Positions 14,242 to 24,068 of a stretch of DNA of 64,000 nt are shown here, in pieces. The position numbers and the translations under genes are program-made. Source of the stretch: a virus; the IMG/VR virus record IMGVR_UViG_3300042308_001371, positions 1-64,000 of that record; one strand, given 5' to 3'. Numbering within the stretch: position 1 is the stretch's first letter; each line of letters opens with the position of its first letter. Below the pieces are notes generated by a model. That model worked only from the letters and a program-made list of their open reading frames with translations. It was not told the origin of the DNA and did no database searches.

Positions 14242-16593
14242 ATGGCACTTAAAAAGACACGTTTTATTAAAGGAATTATTTTAGCTCCAGATGATGTTGC
14301 TATTGAGAGTATCAATGGAGAGTTAAAAGTTGACTCTGCTGATGGCTATAAAATTAAGGCGTACTTAGACGGTGCTTCTAGAGAGATTATTACAAACTCT
14401 CAATCTCAAGTTCTTACAAATAAAACTCTAACTTCTCCAGTTATCAACACTGGGGTAAGTGGAACAGCAATATCTTTAGATGGAACTCTAACTGCTAACT
14501 CTGATACTCTATTATCTTCTCAAAAAGCTATTAAAACATACGTAGATGCTCAAATAGGTCAAAAAGATCAGGCCAATGAAATTTTAACAAACCCTTCTAT
14601 TAGTGGAACGGTTGGAGAAACTGTTCAAGTCGTGTTACAAGAGCATGAGGATAGGCTAGATGACCTAGTAACTCTATCTGGAGTTGCCGCTAATGCAGAG
14701 AACCTTGGAACTTTTACTGGAACAACAATTCCTGATAATTCTACAGTTAAGGGTGCTCTACAATCAATTGAAACAACTTATGAATATGGAATTTCTAATA
14801 TTGAAGTTTCTAATTTAAAATCAGGAGTACTTAATACAAGTACGACTCTAGCCTCTGCATCTGATTTACAAGTTCCATCTGCTCTTGCAGTAAAAAGTTA
14901 TGTAGATTCTTCTGTAACTCCCGATGCAACTACCTTAATAAAAGGTAAGATTAAATTAGCAGGAGATCTTGCAGGTACAGCAGATCTTCCAACAGTTCCC
15001 TCACTGTCTTTGAAAGCTCCACTAGCTTCTCCTACATTTACAGGAATTCCGAAAGCACCGACCGCAACAACTGGAGATGATTCCACTCAAATTGCGACAA
15101 CTGCATTTGTGACCAATGCAGTACTAGGGGCAGGAGGAGGAGGAGGAGGATCTTCTGACTACCTTATAGATGAGATGATTTCCAAAACATCTACTGACAC
15201 AAGTGCTTTAAATCTTATTTATAAAAGAGTAAGAGAAGCGACTAGTTTAACTTCATTTAATTCATTAATGGTGAACGAAGGAACTCCTACATCTGGAAAT
15301 CTAACAATTGATATAAAAGTTGGAGCAGTTCCATATACGTTATCGGCAAGGTTTAATGGAACAATTAATAGCATGGCGGTACAAGCAGATGGCAAAGTAA
15401 TACTTGTAGGAGCTTTTACTTCATATAGCGCAAAATCGGTCGGTAGAAATATTATACGGTTAAATACAGATGGTACAGTAGATCCTACATTTGTAGTAGG
15501 TACTGGATTCAATGTTGGATCAGTTGTTAACGTAGTTAAAATTCTTTCGGATGGTTCAGTCTTGGTTGGAGGTGCTTTTAGTAGTTATAATGGAGCAACT
15601 CTTCGTGGACTTTGTAAATTAAGTAGCTTGGGTATATTAGATACTGCATTTACATCAGGAACAAGAGGACTACTTACCGGAGCTGGAGAAATTAAGGATA
15701 TTCAGGTAAGATCAAGCGGTAAAATAATTTTATTAGGTGGTTTTACAACAAGTGGATACCCCGTTACAGCAAAGGGATTAATACAGTTAAATACAGACGG
15801 TTCTTACGATTCTTCTTTTGAAGCAGGAAATTTATATACTTTTTCATATACATTCTTTCAAGGATTATTATTAAGTGATGATAGTTTATTTCTAGTTGGA
15901 TATGTAGGTGAATACGATTTACTATCTGGTGCTGCATATTCAGCACCCGGTATTATAAAGTTAACCCCGAGTGGGACACAAGATCCTACATTTACAACAC
16001 CGGGAGCACCATCTACTAATGTTAATACTATAGCCCTACATCAAGGTGACATTGTTCTAGGAGGTGCTTTTAGTACAGTAGCCTTTGGGGGAGGACTATC
16101 AGCTTCAAGAATTGTGAAACTTAATTCAACTACGGGAGCCGTAATTGGTCCTACTACATTTTCCCCACCTACAGGATTAACAGAAATACTAGAAATTATA
16201 GTTGACACAGATGATACGATATTCTTAGCTCCACTTAGTGCAAGTATGCTTAAACTAAATGCTGATGGAACAAGTAATGCTACGTTTACTAGTACACTTG
16301 CAACTGTAAAATCTTTTGCATTTGCATCCAATGGGAACTTGCTCGTTGGTGGAGCATTTACTACGAATAATACAAGGATACTACCAAGCACGGGGGCTTT
16401 TGATATTACTTATGATACTATGATTTCAATATTCGATGCTCCTCCAAGTTTTAACTTTGCATCACTTGCAAATGGGGATATCCTAAATGGAACAATAGTA
16501 AGGGATTATATCCCAGCTGGATACTATGTTAAAGTTGATATCACAGCAGTACCCGCAACATATATAGGAAGCTTTTACATAACATTGTATTAA
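14242..16593 (+). CDS. Tail fibre with seven-repeat beta-propeller
   Basis: 783 residues. Residues 1-130 form an attachment-like region (FIKGIILAPDDVAIESINGEL; ISLDGTLTANSDTLLSSQKA). At residues ~371-733 seven units of roughly 45-50 residues recur with 'DGKVILVGAFTS...IIRLNTDGTVDPTF' style motifs, as in delta-60-type repeats, which form beta-propellers. A small C-terminal beta domain ends YITLY. A receptor- or glycan-binding role is inferred. It shares its attachment motif with the 18504 fibre. Confidence 0.82.
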   Translation: MALKKTRFIKGIILAPDDVAIESINGELKVDSADGYKIKAYLDGASREIITNSQSQVLTNKTLTSPVINTGVSGTAISLDGTLTANSDTLLSSQKAIKTYVDAQIGQKDQANEILTNPSISGTVGETVQVVLQEHEDRLDDLVTLSGVAANAENLGTFTGTTIPDNSTVKGALQSIETTYEYGISNIEVSNLKSGVLNTSTTLASASDLQVPSALAVKSYVDSSVTPDATTLIKGKIKLAGDLAGTADLPTVPSLSLKAPLASPTFTGIPKAPTATTGDDSTQIATTAFVTNAVLGAGGGGGGSSDYLIDEMISKTSTDTSALNLIYKRVREATSLTSFNSLMVNEGTPTSGNLTIDIKVGAVPYTLSARFNGTINSMAVQADGKVILVGAFTSYSAKSVGRNIIRLNTDGTVDPTFVVGTGFNVGSVVNVVKILSDGSVLVGGAFSSYNGATLRGLCKLSSLGILDTAFTSGTRGLLTGAGEIKDIQVRSSGKIILLGGFTTSGYPVTAKGLIQLNTDGSYDSSFEAGNLYTFSYTFFQGLLLSDDSLFLVGYVGEYDLLSGAAYSAPGIIKLTPSGTQDPTFTTPGAPSTNVNTIALHQGDIVLGGAFSTVAFGGGLSASRIVKLNSTTGAVIGPTTFSPPTGLTEILEIIVDTDDTIFLAPLSASMLKLNADGTSNATFTSTLATVKSFAFASNGNLLVGGAFTTNNTRILPSTGAFDITYDTMISIFDAPPSFNFASLANGDILNGTIVRDYIPAGYYVKVDITAVPATYIGSFYITLY

Positions 16594-16608
16594 GAAGGAG
16601 ATATTTTT

Positions 16609-17250
16609 ATGACTACATATATTGGTTTAGATCCTTATACTAAACTAGTTGCCGCTGGGGCTTTAAAAAGTGTAACTACATTTACAACATCAGGCACCTA
16701 TACTCCTGCAACTGGCGTAACTAAAATTTTAGTTCACGTTGTCGGAGGCGGTGGAGGTGGAGGAGTGGCAGGAGGATTAGCAGCTGGTGCTGGAGGCGGT
16801 GCTGGGGGATATAATAGCAGTCTTCTTGCTGTTACAGCGGGAACTGGATACGCTGTTGTAGTTGGGACAGGAGGAGCATCCGCTACGGCAGGATTTGCTT
16901 CATCTTTCACTGGAGTGGTTACGGTAACTGCAGGAGGTGGAGGCGCAGGAGCAAGTAATACTGTAAATGGATCAGGAGGCAATGGCGGTACAGCGGGTAG
17001 CCCTGCAGGAACTATTATATCTATTGCAGGTGGAGCTGGGGATTCTCCCTTTTCAACTACAAGGTCTGGAATGGGGGGAGATAGTGCCTTCTTAAACGGA
17101 GGCGGTAGATCAAAAGCAGTAGCTGGAACTGGAAGTGTAGGAACTGCAAATACTGGTGGAGGAGGAAGCGGTGGGCATACTTCCGCAAATGCTGGCGGTG
17201 CTGGCGGTGCTGGTATTGTAATTATTTATGAATATGGTATTGTCCCTTAA
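16609..17250 (+). CDS. Glycine-rich fibre-tip adhesin
   Basis: 213 residues with AAGGAGATATTTTT before the ATG. After FTTSGTYTPATGVTKILVHVV the protein is dominated by glycine runs (GGGGGGG, GAGGGAGG, GGGGAGA, GGAGGAG) separated by short beta strands. This is the architecture of glycine-rich polyproline-II sandwich tips, such as gp38-type adhesins, which bind outer-membrane receptors. It follows the propeller fibre and probably caps a fibre. Confidence 0.8.
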   Translation: MTTYIGLDPYTKLVAAGALKSVTTFTTSGTYTPATGVTKILVHVVGGGGGGGVAGGLAAGAGGGAGGYNSSLLAVTAGTGYAVVVGTGGASATAGFASSFTGVVTVTAGGGGAGASNTVNGSGGNGGTAGSPAGTIISIAGGAGDSPFSTTRSGMGGDSAFLNGGGRSKAVAGTGSVGTANTGGGGSGGHTSANAGGAGGAGIVIIYEYGIVP

Positions 17251-17379
17251 GAAAATATATAGCAATTAAATAAAAAGATACTATGTGCAGAAATTGTTAA
17301 AAATAGAAGTTTAAAGCATAGCGTTAGGTAGCTAGGGATAGAGTTATAAAAGGCTAAGAATTTTTAGTAAAGAAGATTT

Positions 17380-17871
17380 ATGTATAAGTTACTTATTAAA
17401 AATGTAGATTCTGGAGAGGAAGAATTAAAAGAATTTGAATCTGCAGAGCTTGCAATTTTGTATAGAGATTATCATTTAGCTTTTGGACAGTGGAATTGTA
17501 CAGTAAAGTGGGTAGATGAAAAATGTTTAACTAATGAACAAAAACCATTCATTATTGATGAAAAGACAGAAATTGTAAATGGAAAACTATCCAGATTATT
17601 TAAGCTTTCTGAAGGTATAGAGGTAAAGGTAGAGGAAGTAGCTAAACAAGAAACCAAATACTTTTGGAAATGTATAAGAAAAACAAGAGATTATTTATTA
17701 CAATCTTCTGACTGGACCCAGCTTGCAGATGCAGATATAGATACAGATCTTAGAAAAGAGTATAGATCTTATAGAGCATACTTAAGATTTCTGCCGAGAT
17801 TACACGACGATAGTACTATATTTCATGCAGAAGTTTATAATTTTGAAGATTGGAAAAAAGGAAAAAGATAA
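17380..17871 (+). CDS. Probable tail fibre assembly chaperone
   Basis: 163 residues. The C-terminal segment TRDYLLQSSDWTQLADAD...YRSYRAYLRFLP matches the 'R.xLL..SDWTQL...YR..LR.LP' core of tail-fibre assembly (Tfa-like) proteins. Such chaperones fold or trimerise fibres. Position just after the adhesin genes fits. A 129-nt gap before it has no visible ORF or terminator. Confidence 0.72.
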   Translation: MYKLLIKNVDSGEEELKEFESAELAILYRDYHLAFGQWNCTVKWVDEKCLTNEQKPFIIDEKTEIVNGKLSRLFKLSEGIEVKVEEVAKQETKYFWKCIRKTRDYLLQSSDWTQLADADIDTDLRKEYRSYRAYLRFLPRLHDDSTIFHAEVYNFEDWKKGKR

Positions 17872-18144
17872 GTGAAGCGTCTAAAAGATCCTAAGTCACA
17901 GTTTACTGAATGGTGTACTAAAAAAGGTATACCAGTCCCGGTATTACGAGATGCGTTATCTCAAAAACCCTCCGCATCTTTTACGCTTTTGGTAATATCT
18001 TCTGGATTAGTTATATTTGGTCTTTTAAATAAAATAGCAAAGTTAGTCGATGGAGTAGATATAGATAATGCATTACAATTTTTTTATGCATGTGCTGGAT
18101 TATATTTTGGAAGAAAATTAACTTCTAAAAAAAAAGAGGGATAA
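17872..18144 (+). CDS. Small two-helix membrane protein, holin-like
   Basis: 90 residues, GTG start one base after the previous stop. Hydrophobic segments at ~35-53 (FTLLVISSGLVIFGLLN) and ~66-82 (ALQFFYACAGLYFG) with basic ends (RKLTSKKKEG). Size and topology are compatible with a holin, but it lies within fibre genes, away from the endolysin. An alternative is a membrane factor used in entry. Confidence 0.55.
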   Translation: MKRLKDPKSQFTEWCTKKGIPVPVLRDALSQKPSASFTLLVISSGLVIFGLLNKIAKLVDGVDIDNALQFFYACAGLYFGRKLTSKKKEG

Positions 18145-18501
18145 ATGGGTTGTATATTAGATAGTATAAGACTTAAAGAAATATTAGAAGGTTCACAAAC
18201 TGTAAATGTTGATTGGACTTCTCCATCTTTTTCTTTAGATGATAGAGAATCTGAATTTTCAATAATGGTTACTTATGAAAATGGAGTTTCTCCAAATATG
18301 AGGCTGATTCTTCAATTTTCCTCTGATAATGTTAATTTTTCAGATTTAGCAGAGTCCTATCAACGAATTACAGATTCATCTGGAAGTCATATATGGGATA
18401 TAAATGGAGCTGGTTCCTTATATGTACGTGTAAAAGTACTTGTAACATCGGGTTCTATAGATATCTCTAGAATATTTTACGCTGGAAAACAAAGGCATTA
18501 A
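18145..18501 (+). CDS. Beta-rich structural protein
   Basis: 118 residues starting MGCILDSIRLKEILEGSQTV. The middle alternates hydrophobic and polar residues (MRLILQFSSDNVNFSDLAESY), typical of a small beta-sandwich. Coupled to its neighbours in the fibre unit. Probably a fibre or decoration protein; no family recognised. Confidence 0.6.
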   Translation: MGCILDSIRLKEILEGSQTVNVDWTSPSFSLDDRESEFSIMVTYENGVSPNMRLILQFSSDNVNFSDLAESYQRITDSSGSHIWDINGAGSLYVRVKVLVTSGSIDISRIFYAGKQRH

Positions 18502-18503
18502 TT

Positions 18504-21500
18504 ATGGCAAATACATTACTAAGAATAGGCTATATATCTGGTTCTGGTGGAGGAGGGGGAATCTCTCAATACCCAGATCTTGCTAGTTTTCCTCCGACTG
18601 GATCTGTTAACGTCTTATATTTTGCTATTGATACTGCAAAGTTATATGCTTGGGATGGAGCTACTTATGTAGAAGCATCTCCTTCTTTAGTAACTTCTGT
18701 AAATACTCAAGTTGGAGACGTAGTCTTAGATAAGAGCGATGTAGGTTTAGGAAATGTTGATAATACAAGCGATGCCGACAAACCTATAAGTGATGATACT
18801 CAGGCAGCATTAGACGCTTTAGACGACAGAATTATTCCTATTGAAGATCGCGCCGAAGTTTTAACAGTTTACGCTTACGAAAATAATACACAAGTTTATG
18901 CAGACGGACAACCGGGTATAAAAGACCCTTCTGCGTTAATTAGAGATGGTTGGTATTTTAAAAATTCAATAGCTGGACAAAAGATAAACTGGTATTATTT
19001 TGATGGTACAAGCCAAGGTAGTATAACTTTAGGCGATTTTAAATCAGCCTATGCTGTAATGACTTTTGATGCAGTGTCTGGAGCAGCGTCTCCAATTATT
19101 GCAATTTATACATTTCCTACTGGAGCTGGGGACGTAATCCCCGGCTTTGCTCATTCAAGAATTGTTTACGACGGACCAATGACTCCGACTCCAGTGGTTG
19201 GAAAACAATATTTAGTATATGTCGGAGAAAACCCCTCTGTTAATCCAGAGCTTCCCAGAATTAATCTATCTTTAATTCCCGGCTTATCAATTGGAGACAA
19301 ACTTCCAACTGAACAAATCTTAACTATTTCATTTGGTTCTTCTTCAGGAGTCGCGGTAAATCAAATTCAATACATGGTTGAAACTTTGGGATTATTCTCA
19401 GATCCCGTTAAGCATGAAATGGATTTAAGAATTAGGGTTGCTTCTGAGGATGCATTAGATCTTAAAGTTGCTAAAGCTGGCGACACGATGTCCGGACTTT
19501 TAGATATCACGGTTACAGGGGCTGCTGCTCTTGAAGCTAATGATATTGTTATTGGTAACCCATGGGGCGCAGGGTACTCTGTAATCACAGGAAAAGATGG
19601 TTCGACTGATGCTCTGTATATACAGTCGGCAGATCAATTAGGTACATTTGCTGGAAATTCTTCTAAACCAGTAACCGTTGGTTCAGGTTATACGCAAGGT
19701 GCAAATTCTGGAGCTGTTGAGGTTCTTTCAGCTCCGGCAGCAGTAAGCGGGGCTTCTGGTTCTGTTTATATTCATTCGGGAGATACCGTCGGTGCTACTG
19801 GGTTTACAACTGTAAAATCTGGTAATTCATCGTCAAGTAGTACAGGTACTGCTGTTTTAAGATCAGGTGATGCTGCGGTAAGCTCAGGTAACACACAAGT
19901 TAGATCTGGAAATTCTGTTGCAAATTCAGGTGTAACATCTCTTCTCTCTGGTCAATCTTCTGGTGGGAGTTCTGGTCAAGTTCAAGTTCAGTCGGGCGCT
20001 GCTGCAGTAGCTTCTGGAAATATCTTAATTTCTTCTGGTTCTGCAGCTACGCGAGGATTGGTTCAAATTGATGGTTCTAAGCTAAATATGCTTACTTCTA
20101 TTGATATGAACTCTAGTAAGATTACTGAATTACTTGATCCTACTGATAATCAAGATGCTGCAACAAAAAAATATGTTGACGACAAAGATGCATTAAAACA
20201 ATCTTTAATAGATAAAAATCAGGCGAATGGATATGTTGGATTGAATGGTTCAACAAAAATCGATTCAATATATTTACCTAGTTATGTTGATGATGTATTA
20301 GAATTTGCAAGTCTTTCAGTTTTTCCTTTGGTTGGAGAAACTGGGATTATTTATTTGGCATTAGATACAAATCTTTGTTATAGATGGGCTGGTTCTGTAT
20401 ATGTAGAAATTTCTGCTGCTCCTGTTATTTCAGTAAATACTAAAGTTGGTGCAGTTGTATTAGATAAAACCGACATTGGCTTGGATCAAGTTGATAATAC
20501 TTCAGATGCTGATAAACAAATATCAGATGCAACTCAGTTGGCTTTGGATGATAAAGTAAGTAAAACTGGCGATACGATGACTGGCCAGCTTACGATGCAA
20601 GATGATTCAATTCTAATAGATGCTTCTATTTCAGAAGGAATGCCAAATACTCTATTACTTGAATCAGGAACAATCCAGTCAACTGTTATAAATGGAGATA
20701 TAACTTCAACATCTATTTTGTATCCTTATCAACACTCAATACAAACTACTGACAGTGTATCCACTTCAAATACATCGTTAACTATTAGTGCAGAACATAA
20801 TGCTCCTATCCTTGAGGTTTCAATTGTAAATGCTGAAACTGAAATGGATTCTACGGTTAATATACTTAATTCTGGATTATATGTTACTAACATAGATTAT
20901 ACTAATAATAATGAACTTTTAGGTAATTTTATTGCTGGATCTTTCATCATTGAAACCATTCTAGCTGATTCAAGTAACAGTACTATTGTTGGTGATCCAA
21001 CTGGTATAACTCTTTCTAGCTTTGATGGAGATGTCACAACCGAACCGTTAATGCCTGCGACTGATTTTCATGTAACAGTTAAAAAGTACGTAGATGATGC
21101 TGACGATTTAAAAGAAAATTTAGCCAATAAATCAATCGACGGAACATTAGCTTCTAATTCAGACACGTTATACCCTTCTCAAAAAGCAGTTAAAACTTAC
21201 GTAGACTCTGTAAGTGGTGGAGGCACTGCGAATTTTGAAGCCTCTACATATTACCACGAATTACATGTTAATTACGATTTCACTGGAGCTACCTCAGATG
21301 GCTCTCCATATAGACCATTTAAAACCACTCAAGCAGCAGTAAACGCTGCTCAATTACAAAATATTGGTGGTAATACTGCCATTTTAATTCATTTAAAAAA
21401 TGATATTAATATTGTGGAAAATATTGCAATAACTAATGCCGTATCTAACTTATACATTATGCCAGCAGTTAGAAACAATACTTCCTCTGCTCCTCTTAAA

Positions 21501-24011
21501 ATTATAGGTAGTCTAACAATTAGCGGATCTCAGACAAATAGAGTTCGTGTTCAGGATATTGAGTTTACCCCAACTTCTGGTTATGCTTTAGTTATTAACG
21601 ATACTCAAGGAAGACATTTATTTCAGAATTGTGGTTTTGTAAATGGATCAGTCGCTGGTCAAGCTGGAACAGGAGTAAATTTAACTAGTACTTATAGAAA
21701 TTTTCTTGAATTTGTAGATTGTACAATTGAAGGTACTTTAAACATCGCAGGAACTCCCGTAGCTGGTACGACTGTTTTAATGTATCGTTGTAAGCTCGGT
21801 TATGCGAATGTTATTGTAAATAGTGCAAATATTGCCGTTGGAATATATGATACCTATGGTATCTATGGACTTACTCATACCGCTGGTGCTTTGGCAATTA
21901 CTGGGTTGTGGGGAATTGCTCAGACTGGATTTTTTAATTCAACTGCAACTTTAACTGCCACTAACGTATTAAGTCTTTCAAACGTCTCACTACAAAAACC
22001 TGATTTAAGTTTTGTTGCTTTAAATAAAACAGGAACATGTTTTTATCAATTGATGAATGTACATCGTGGGGAAACTGCTGATGTTTTAAATGGCACGAGA
22101 GTTGTATATGGTCCAACTGCTACCGATGCCGGGTATAAAATGGGTACATCAGGAAACTGGCCCGCTGCAGTATCTAACGTGGCTGGGGCTTTAGATAGCT
22201 TAGCTGCTAATAAAATTGCTATAACCCAAAAAGCTGCAATAAATGGAGTAGCTTCTCTTGATGGAACTGGTAAAGTTCCTCTTTCTCAGCTTCCTGCATC
22301 TACATTTGCAGCTGATGTATTAGAGTTTGCTAATTTAGCAGCATTTCCTATACCCGGAGCAGCGGGAATTGTATATGTAGCGTTAGATACTAATAAAATA
22401 TATAGATGGAATACAACAGTTTATACTGAGTTATCTACAGCTCCAGTTACTTCTGTTAATGGAAAAACTAACGTAGTTACTCTAAATGCAATAGATGTGC
22501 CATTTTCTCCTACAGCAACTATTTTATCAACCGATGTACAGTCGGCTATTGTTGAAATTCAAGCTGCATCCACATCAACGGCTATTTATCAAGATACAAA
22601 AGAACCTACTGGATTTTTAAATAGAACAGATTCGGCTATTTCTTTTGTCGATGGTACTAGAATTTTTACAATTGCACCAGTTACAACTTCATTTGATTTT
22701 TATATTAAAGGTACTAAGTTTACAAAAAGTACTGCACAGAATTTAACTATTCCTAATTTATCAGGAAATCATTATATTTACTTTAATACTTCTGGAGTTT
22801 TAGAATCTACCCAAATATTTAGTAGTGATATTATTGAGCAGAATGCTTTTGTTTCAGTTATTTATTGGAACACAGATTTAAATACCCATACGTATTTTGC
22901 AGAAGAGAGACATGGTATAACGATGGATGGGGCAACTCACATATACCTACATACTACTTTTGGAGCAAGGTACTTATCAGGATTAGCCTTACAAGGTTTT
23001 ACGCCTGATGGTAATGGTAGTCTTGATGCACATGCTCAGTTTACCGCTGATGAAGGCTCTATTAGAGATGAAGATATACTTTTATCAAGTGCAGCTCAGG
23101 CTCAGATTCCTATTCTTTTCAGACAAGGCCAGTTATGGAGAAAAAAGGCAGCGGATGCATTTCCTTTAATCTATAGCGGTACAGCTGGATATACAGGAGC
23201 CAATGGAAGAATTCCATATAATCAATTCGTTGCGGGATCTTGGCAGTTAACACAAGTAACTAGCGGGGATTATGTATTAGTACATTTTTTTGCAACAAAC
23301 GATAAAGAGAATCCTATTGTAGGTATTCAAGGTATTGCTCAATATAATAATGCTCCACAAGCAAAAGCTGCGGCAAGTACTGAAATTACTAGTCTATCTG
23401 GACTTCCTTTTGCAGAATTTGTAGCAATTGGTACAGTTTTGTTCCAAACTAATACTTATGCTAATACTCCAGATGCTAGGGTTGTGAGTGTAAATGGAGC
23501 TACTTACATTGATTTTAGAGGAACTCAGCTTTATACTCCAGCTGGAGAAGCGACTACTCATAGTCTTTTGTCAGGATTAAGTAACGATGATCATATCCAA
23601 TACCATACTGATGCTAGAGGAGATATCAGATACTATACAAAAGCTCAGGTAGATACCCTAATAACTGGAATAACATCTACGGGAGACATTGATGAGAAGT
23701 TGTTTAGCATTTCAAATTCACAGGCACTTCCAGACAATGTCCATAATTTTGTATTTTCAAATTCAATTGTAAGAGCATTTGAAGCACTTGTATCTATTGA
23801 AATAGAGGCGACCGCTTCATTGTATGAGACTGTTAAGATTTCAGGAATTCAGAAAGGATCTGACTGGGATATCACCCTTATTTCTAGTGGGGATATTAGT
23901 GGTGTGGCCTTTAGTATTACTACTTCTGGTCAAATTCAGTATACGTCGGATAACGTGGCTGGTTTTGTTTCTGGAATCCTTAAATTTAGGGCAATTACAA
24001 CCTCAGTATAA
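18504..24011 (+). CDS. Giant multi-module tail fibre (1,835 residues)
   Basis: It carries three copies of a module containing 'FPxxGxxxxxYxAxDTxxxYxWxxxxY' and 'SVNxxxGxVxLxxxDVxLxxVDNTSDADKxIS', at about residues 22-110, 595-690 and 1270-1340. Between them are a Ser/Gly-rich beta repeat region (residues ~390-510), a 'DGTLASNSDTLYPSQKAVKTYVD' attachment-like motif and a probable right-handed beta-helix (residues ~910-1190). The C-terminal beta domain resembles that of the 13761 gene. Likely the main receptor-binding fibre. Confidence 0.85.
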   Translation: MANTLLRIGYISGSGGGGGISQYPDLASFPPTGSVNVLYFAIDTAKLYAWDGATYVEASPSLVTSVNTQVGDVVLDKSDVGLGNVDNTSDADKPISDDTQAALDALDDRIIPIEDRAEVLTVYAYENNTQVYADGQPGIKDPSALIRDGWYFKNSIAGQKINWYYFDGTSQGSITLGDFKSAYAVMTFDAVSGAASPIIAIYTFPTGAGDVIPGFAHSRIVYDGPMTPTPVVGKQYLVYVGENPSVNPELPRINLSLIPGLSIGDKLPTEQILTISFGSSSGVAVNQIQYMVETLGLFSDPVKHEMDLRIRVASEDALDLKVAKAGDTMSGLLDITVTGAAALEANDIVIGNPWGAGYSVITGKDGSTDALYIQSADQLGTFAGNSSKPVTVGSGYTQGANSGAVEVLSAPAAVSGASGSVYIHSGDTVGATGFTTVKSGNSSSSSTGTAVLRSGDAAVSSGNTQVRSGNSVANSGVTSLLSGQSSGGSSGQVQVQSGAAAVASGNILISSGSAATRGLVQIDGSKLNMLTSIDMNSSKITELLDPTDNQDAATKKYVDDKDALKQSLIDKNQANGYVGLNGSTKIDSIYLPSYVDDVLEFASLSVFPLVGETGIIYLALDTNLCYRWAGSVYVEISAAPVISVNTKVGAVVLDKTDIGLDQVDNTSDADKQISDATQLALDDKVSKTGDTMTGQLTMQDDSILIDASISEGMPNTLLLESGTIQSTVINGDITSTSILYPYQHSIQTTDSVSTSNTSLTISAEHNAPILEVSIVNAETEMDSTVNILNSGLYVTNIDYTNNNELLGNFIAGSFIIETILADSSNSTIVGDPTGITLSSFDGDVTTEPLMPATDFHVTVKKYVDDADDLKENLANKSIDGTLASNSDTLYPSQKAVKTYVDSVSGGGTANFEASTYYHELHVNYDFTGATSDGSPYRPFKTTQAAVNAAQLQNIGGNTAILIHLKNDINIVENIAITNAVSNLYIMPAVRNNTSSAPLKIIGSLTISGSQTNRVRVQDIEFTPTSGYALVINDTQGRHLFQNCGFVNGSVAGQAGTGVNLTSTYRNFLEFVDCTIEGTLNIAGTPVAGTTVLMYRCKLGYANVIVNSANIAVGIYDTYGIYGLTHTAGALAITGLWGIAQTGFFNSTATLTATNVLSLSNVSLQKPDLSFVALNKTGTCFYQLMNVHRGETADVLNGTRVVYGPTATDAGYKMGTSGNWPAAVSNVAGALDSLAANKIAITQKAAINGVASLDGTGKVPLSQLPASTFAADVLEFANLAAFPIPGAAGIVYVALDTNKIYRWNTTVYTELSTAPVTSVNGKTNVVTLNAIDVPFSPTATILSTDVQSAIVEIQAASTSTAIYQDTKEPTGFLNRTDSAISFVDGTRIFTIAPVTTSFDFYIKGTKFTKSTAQNLTIPNLSGNHYIYFNTSGVLESTQIFSSDIIEQNAFVSVIYWNTDLNTHTYFAEERHGITMDGATHIYLHTTFGARYLSGLALQGFTPDGNGSLDAHAQFTADEGSIRDEDILLSSAAQAQIPILFRQGQLWRKKAADAFPLIYSGTAGYTGANGRIPYNQFVAGSWQLTQVTSGDYVLVHFFATNDKENPIVGIQGIAQYNNAPQAKAAASTEITSLSGLPFAEFVAIGTVLFQTNTYANTPDARVVSVNGATYIDFRGTQLYTPAGEATTHSLLSGLSNDDHIQYHTDARGDIRYYTKAQVDTLITGITSTGDIDEKLFSISNSQALPDNVHNFVFSNSIVRAFEALVSIEIEATASLYETVKISGIQKGSDWDITLISSGDISGVAFSITTSGQIQYTSDNVAGFVSGILKFRAITTSV

Positions 24012-24045
24012 TGTAATTTCGGCTATTTAAATACGGCATAGAAAG

Positions 24046-24063
24046 CACCCTTATAATACAGAG
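24046..24063 (+). promoter_or_regulatory. CACCCTTATA element, copy 6
   Basis: AGCACCCTTATAATACAGAGG lies only 13 nt before the ATG at 24069; the ribosome-binding site (AGAGG) begins 3 nt after TTATAATA. If this is a promoter, transcription must start inside or at the very end of the element for the message to keep its ribosome-binding site. Confidence 0.6.
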
Positions 24064-24068
24064 GTAAC

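Noticed and set aside
16734-16982. Long antisense ORF rich in Pro/Ala opposite the glycine-rich adhesin
   Set aside because: It is the mirror of Gly codons on the opposite strand, without a ribosome-binding site.
23870-23890. CACCCTTATT inside the giant fibre gene, and CACCCTTAATT near 25308
   Set aside because: Both lie inside coding sequence, lack the TATAnTA extension and are not followed by a gene start.
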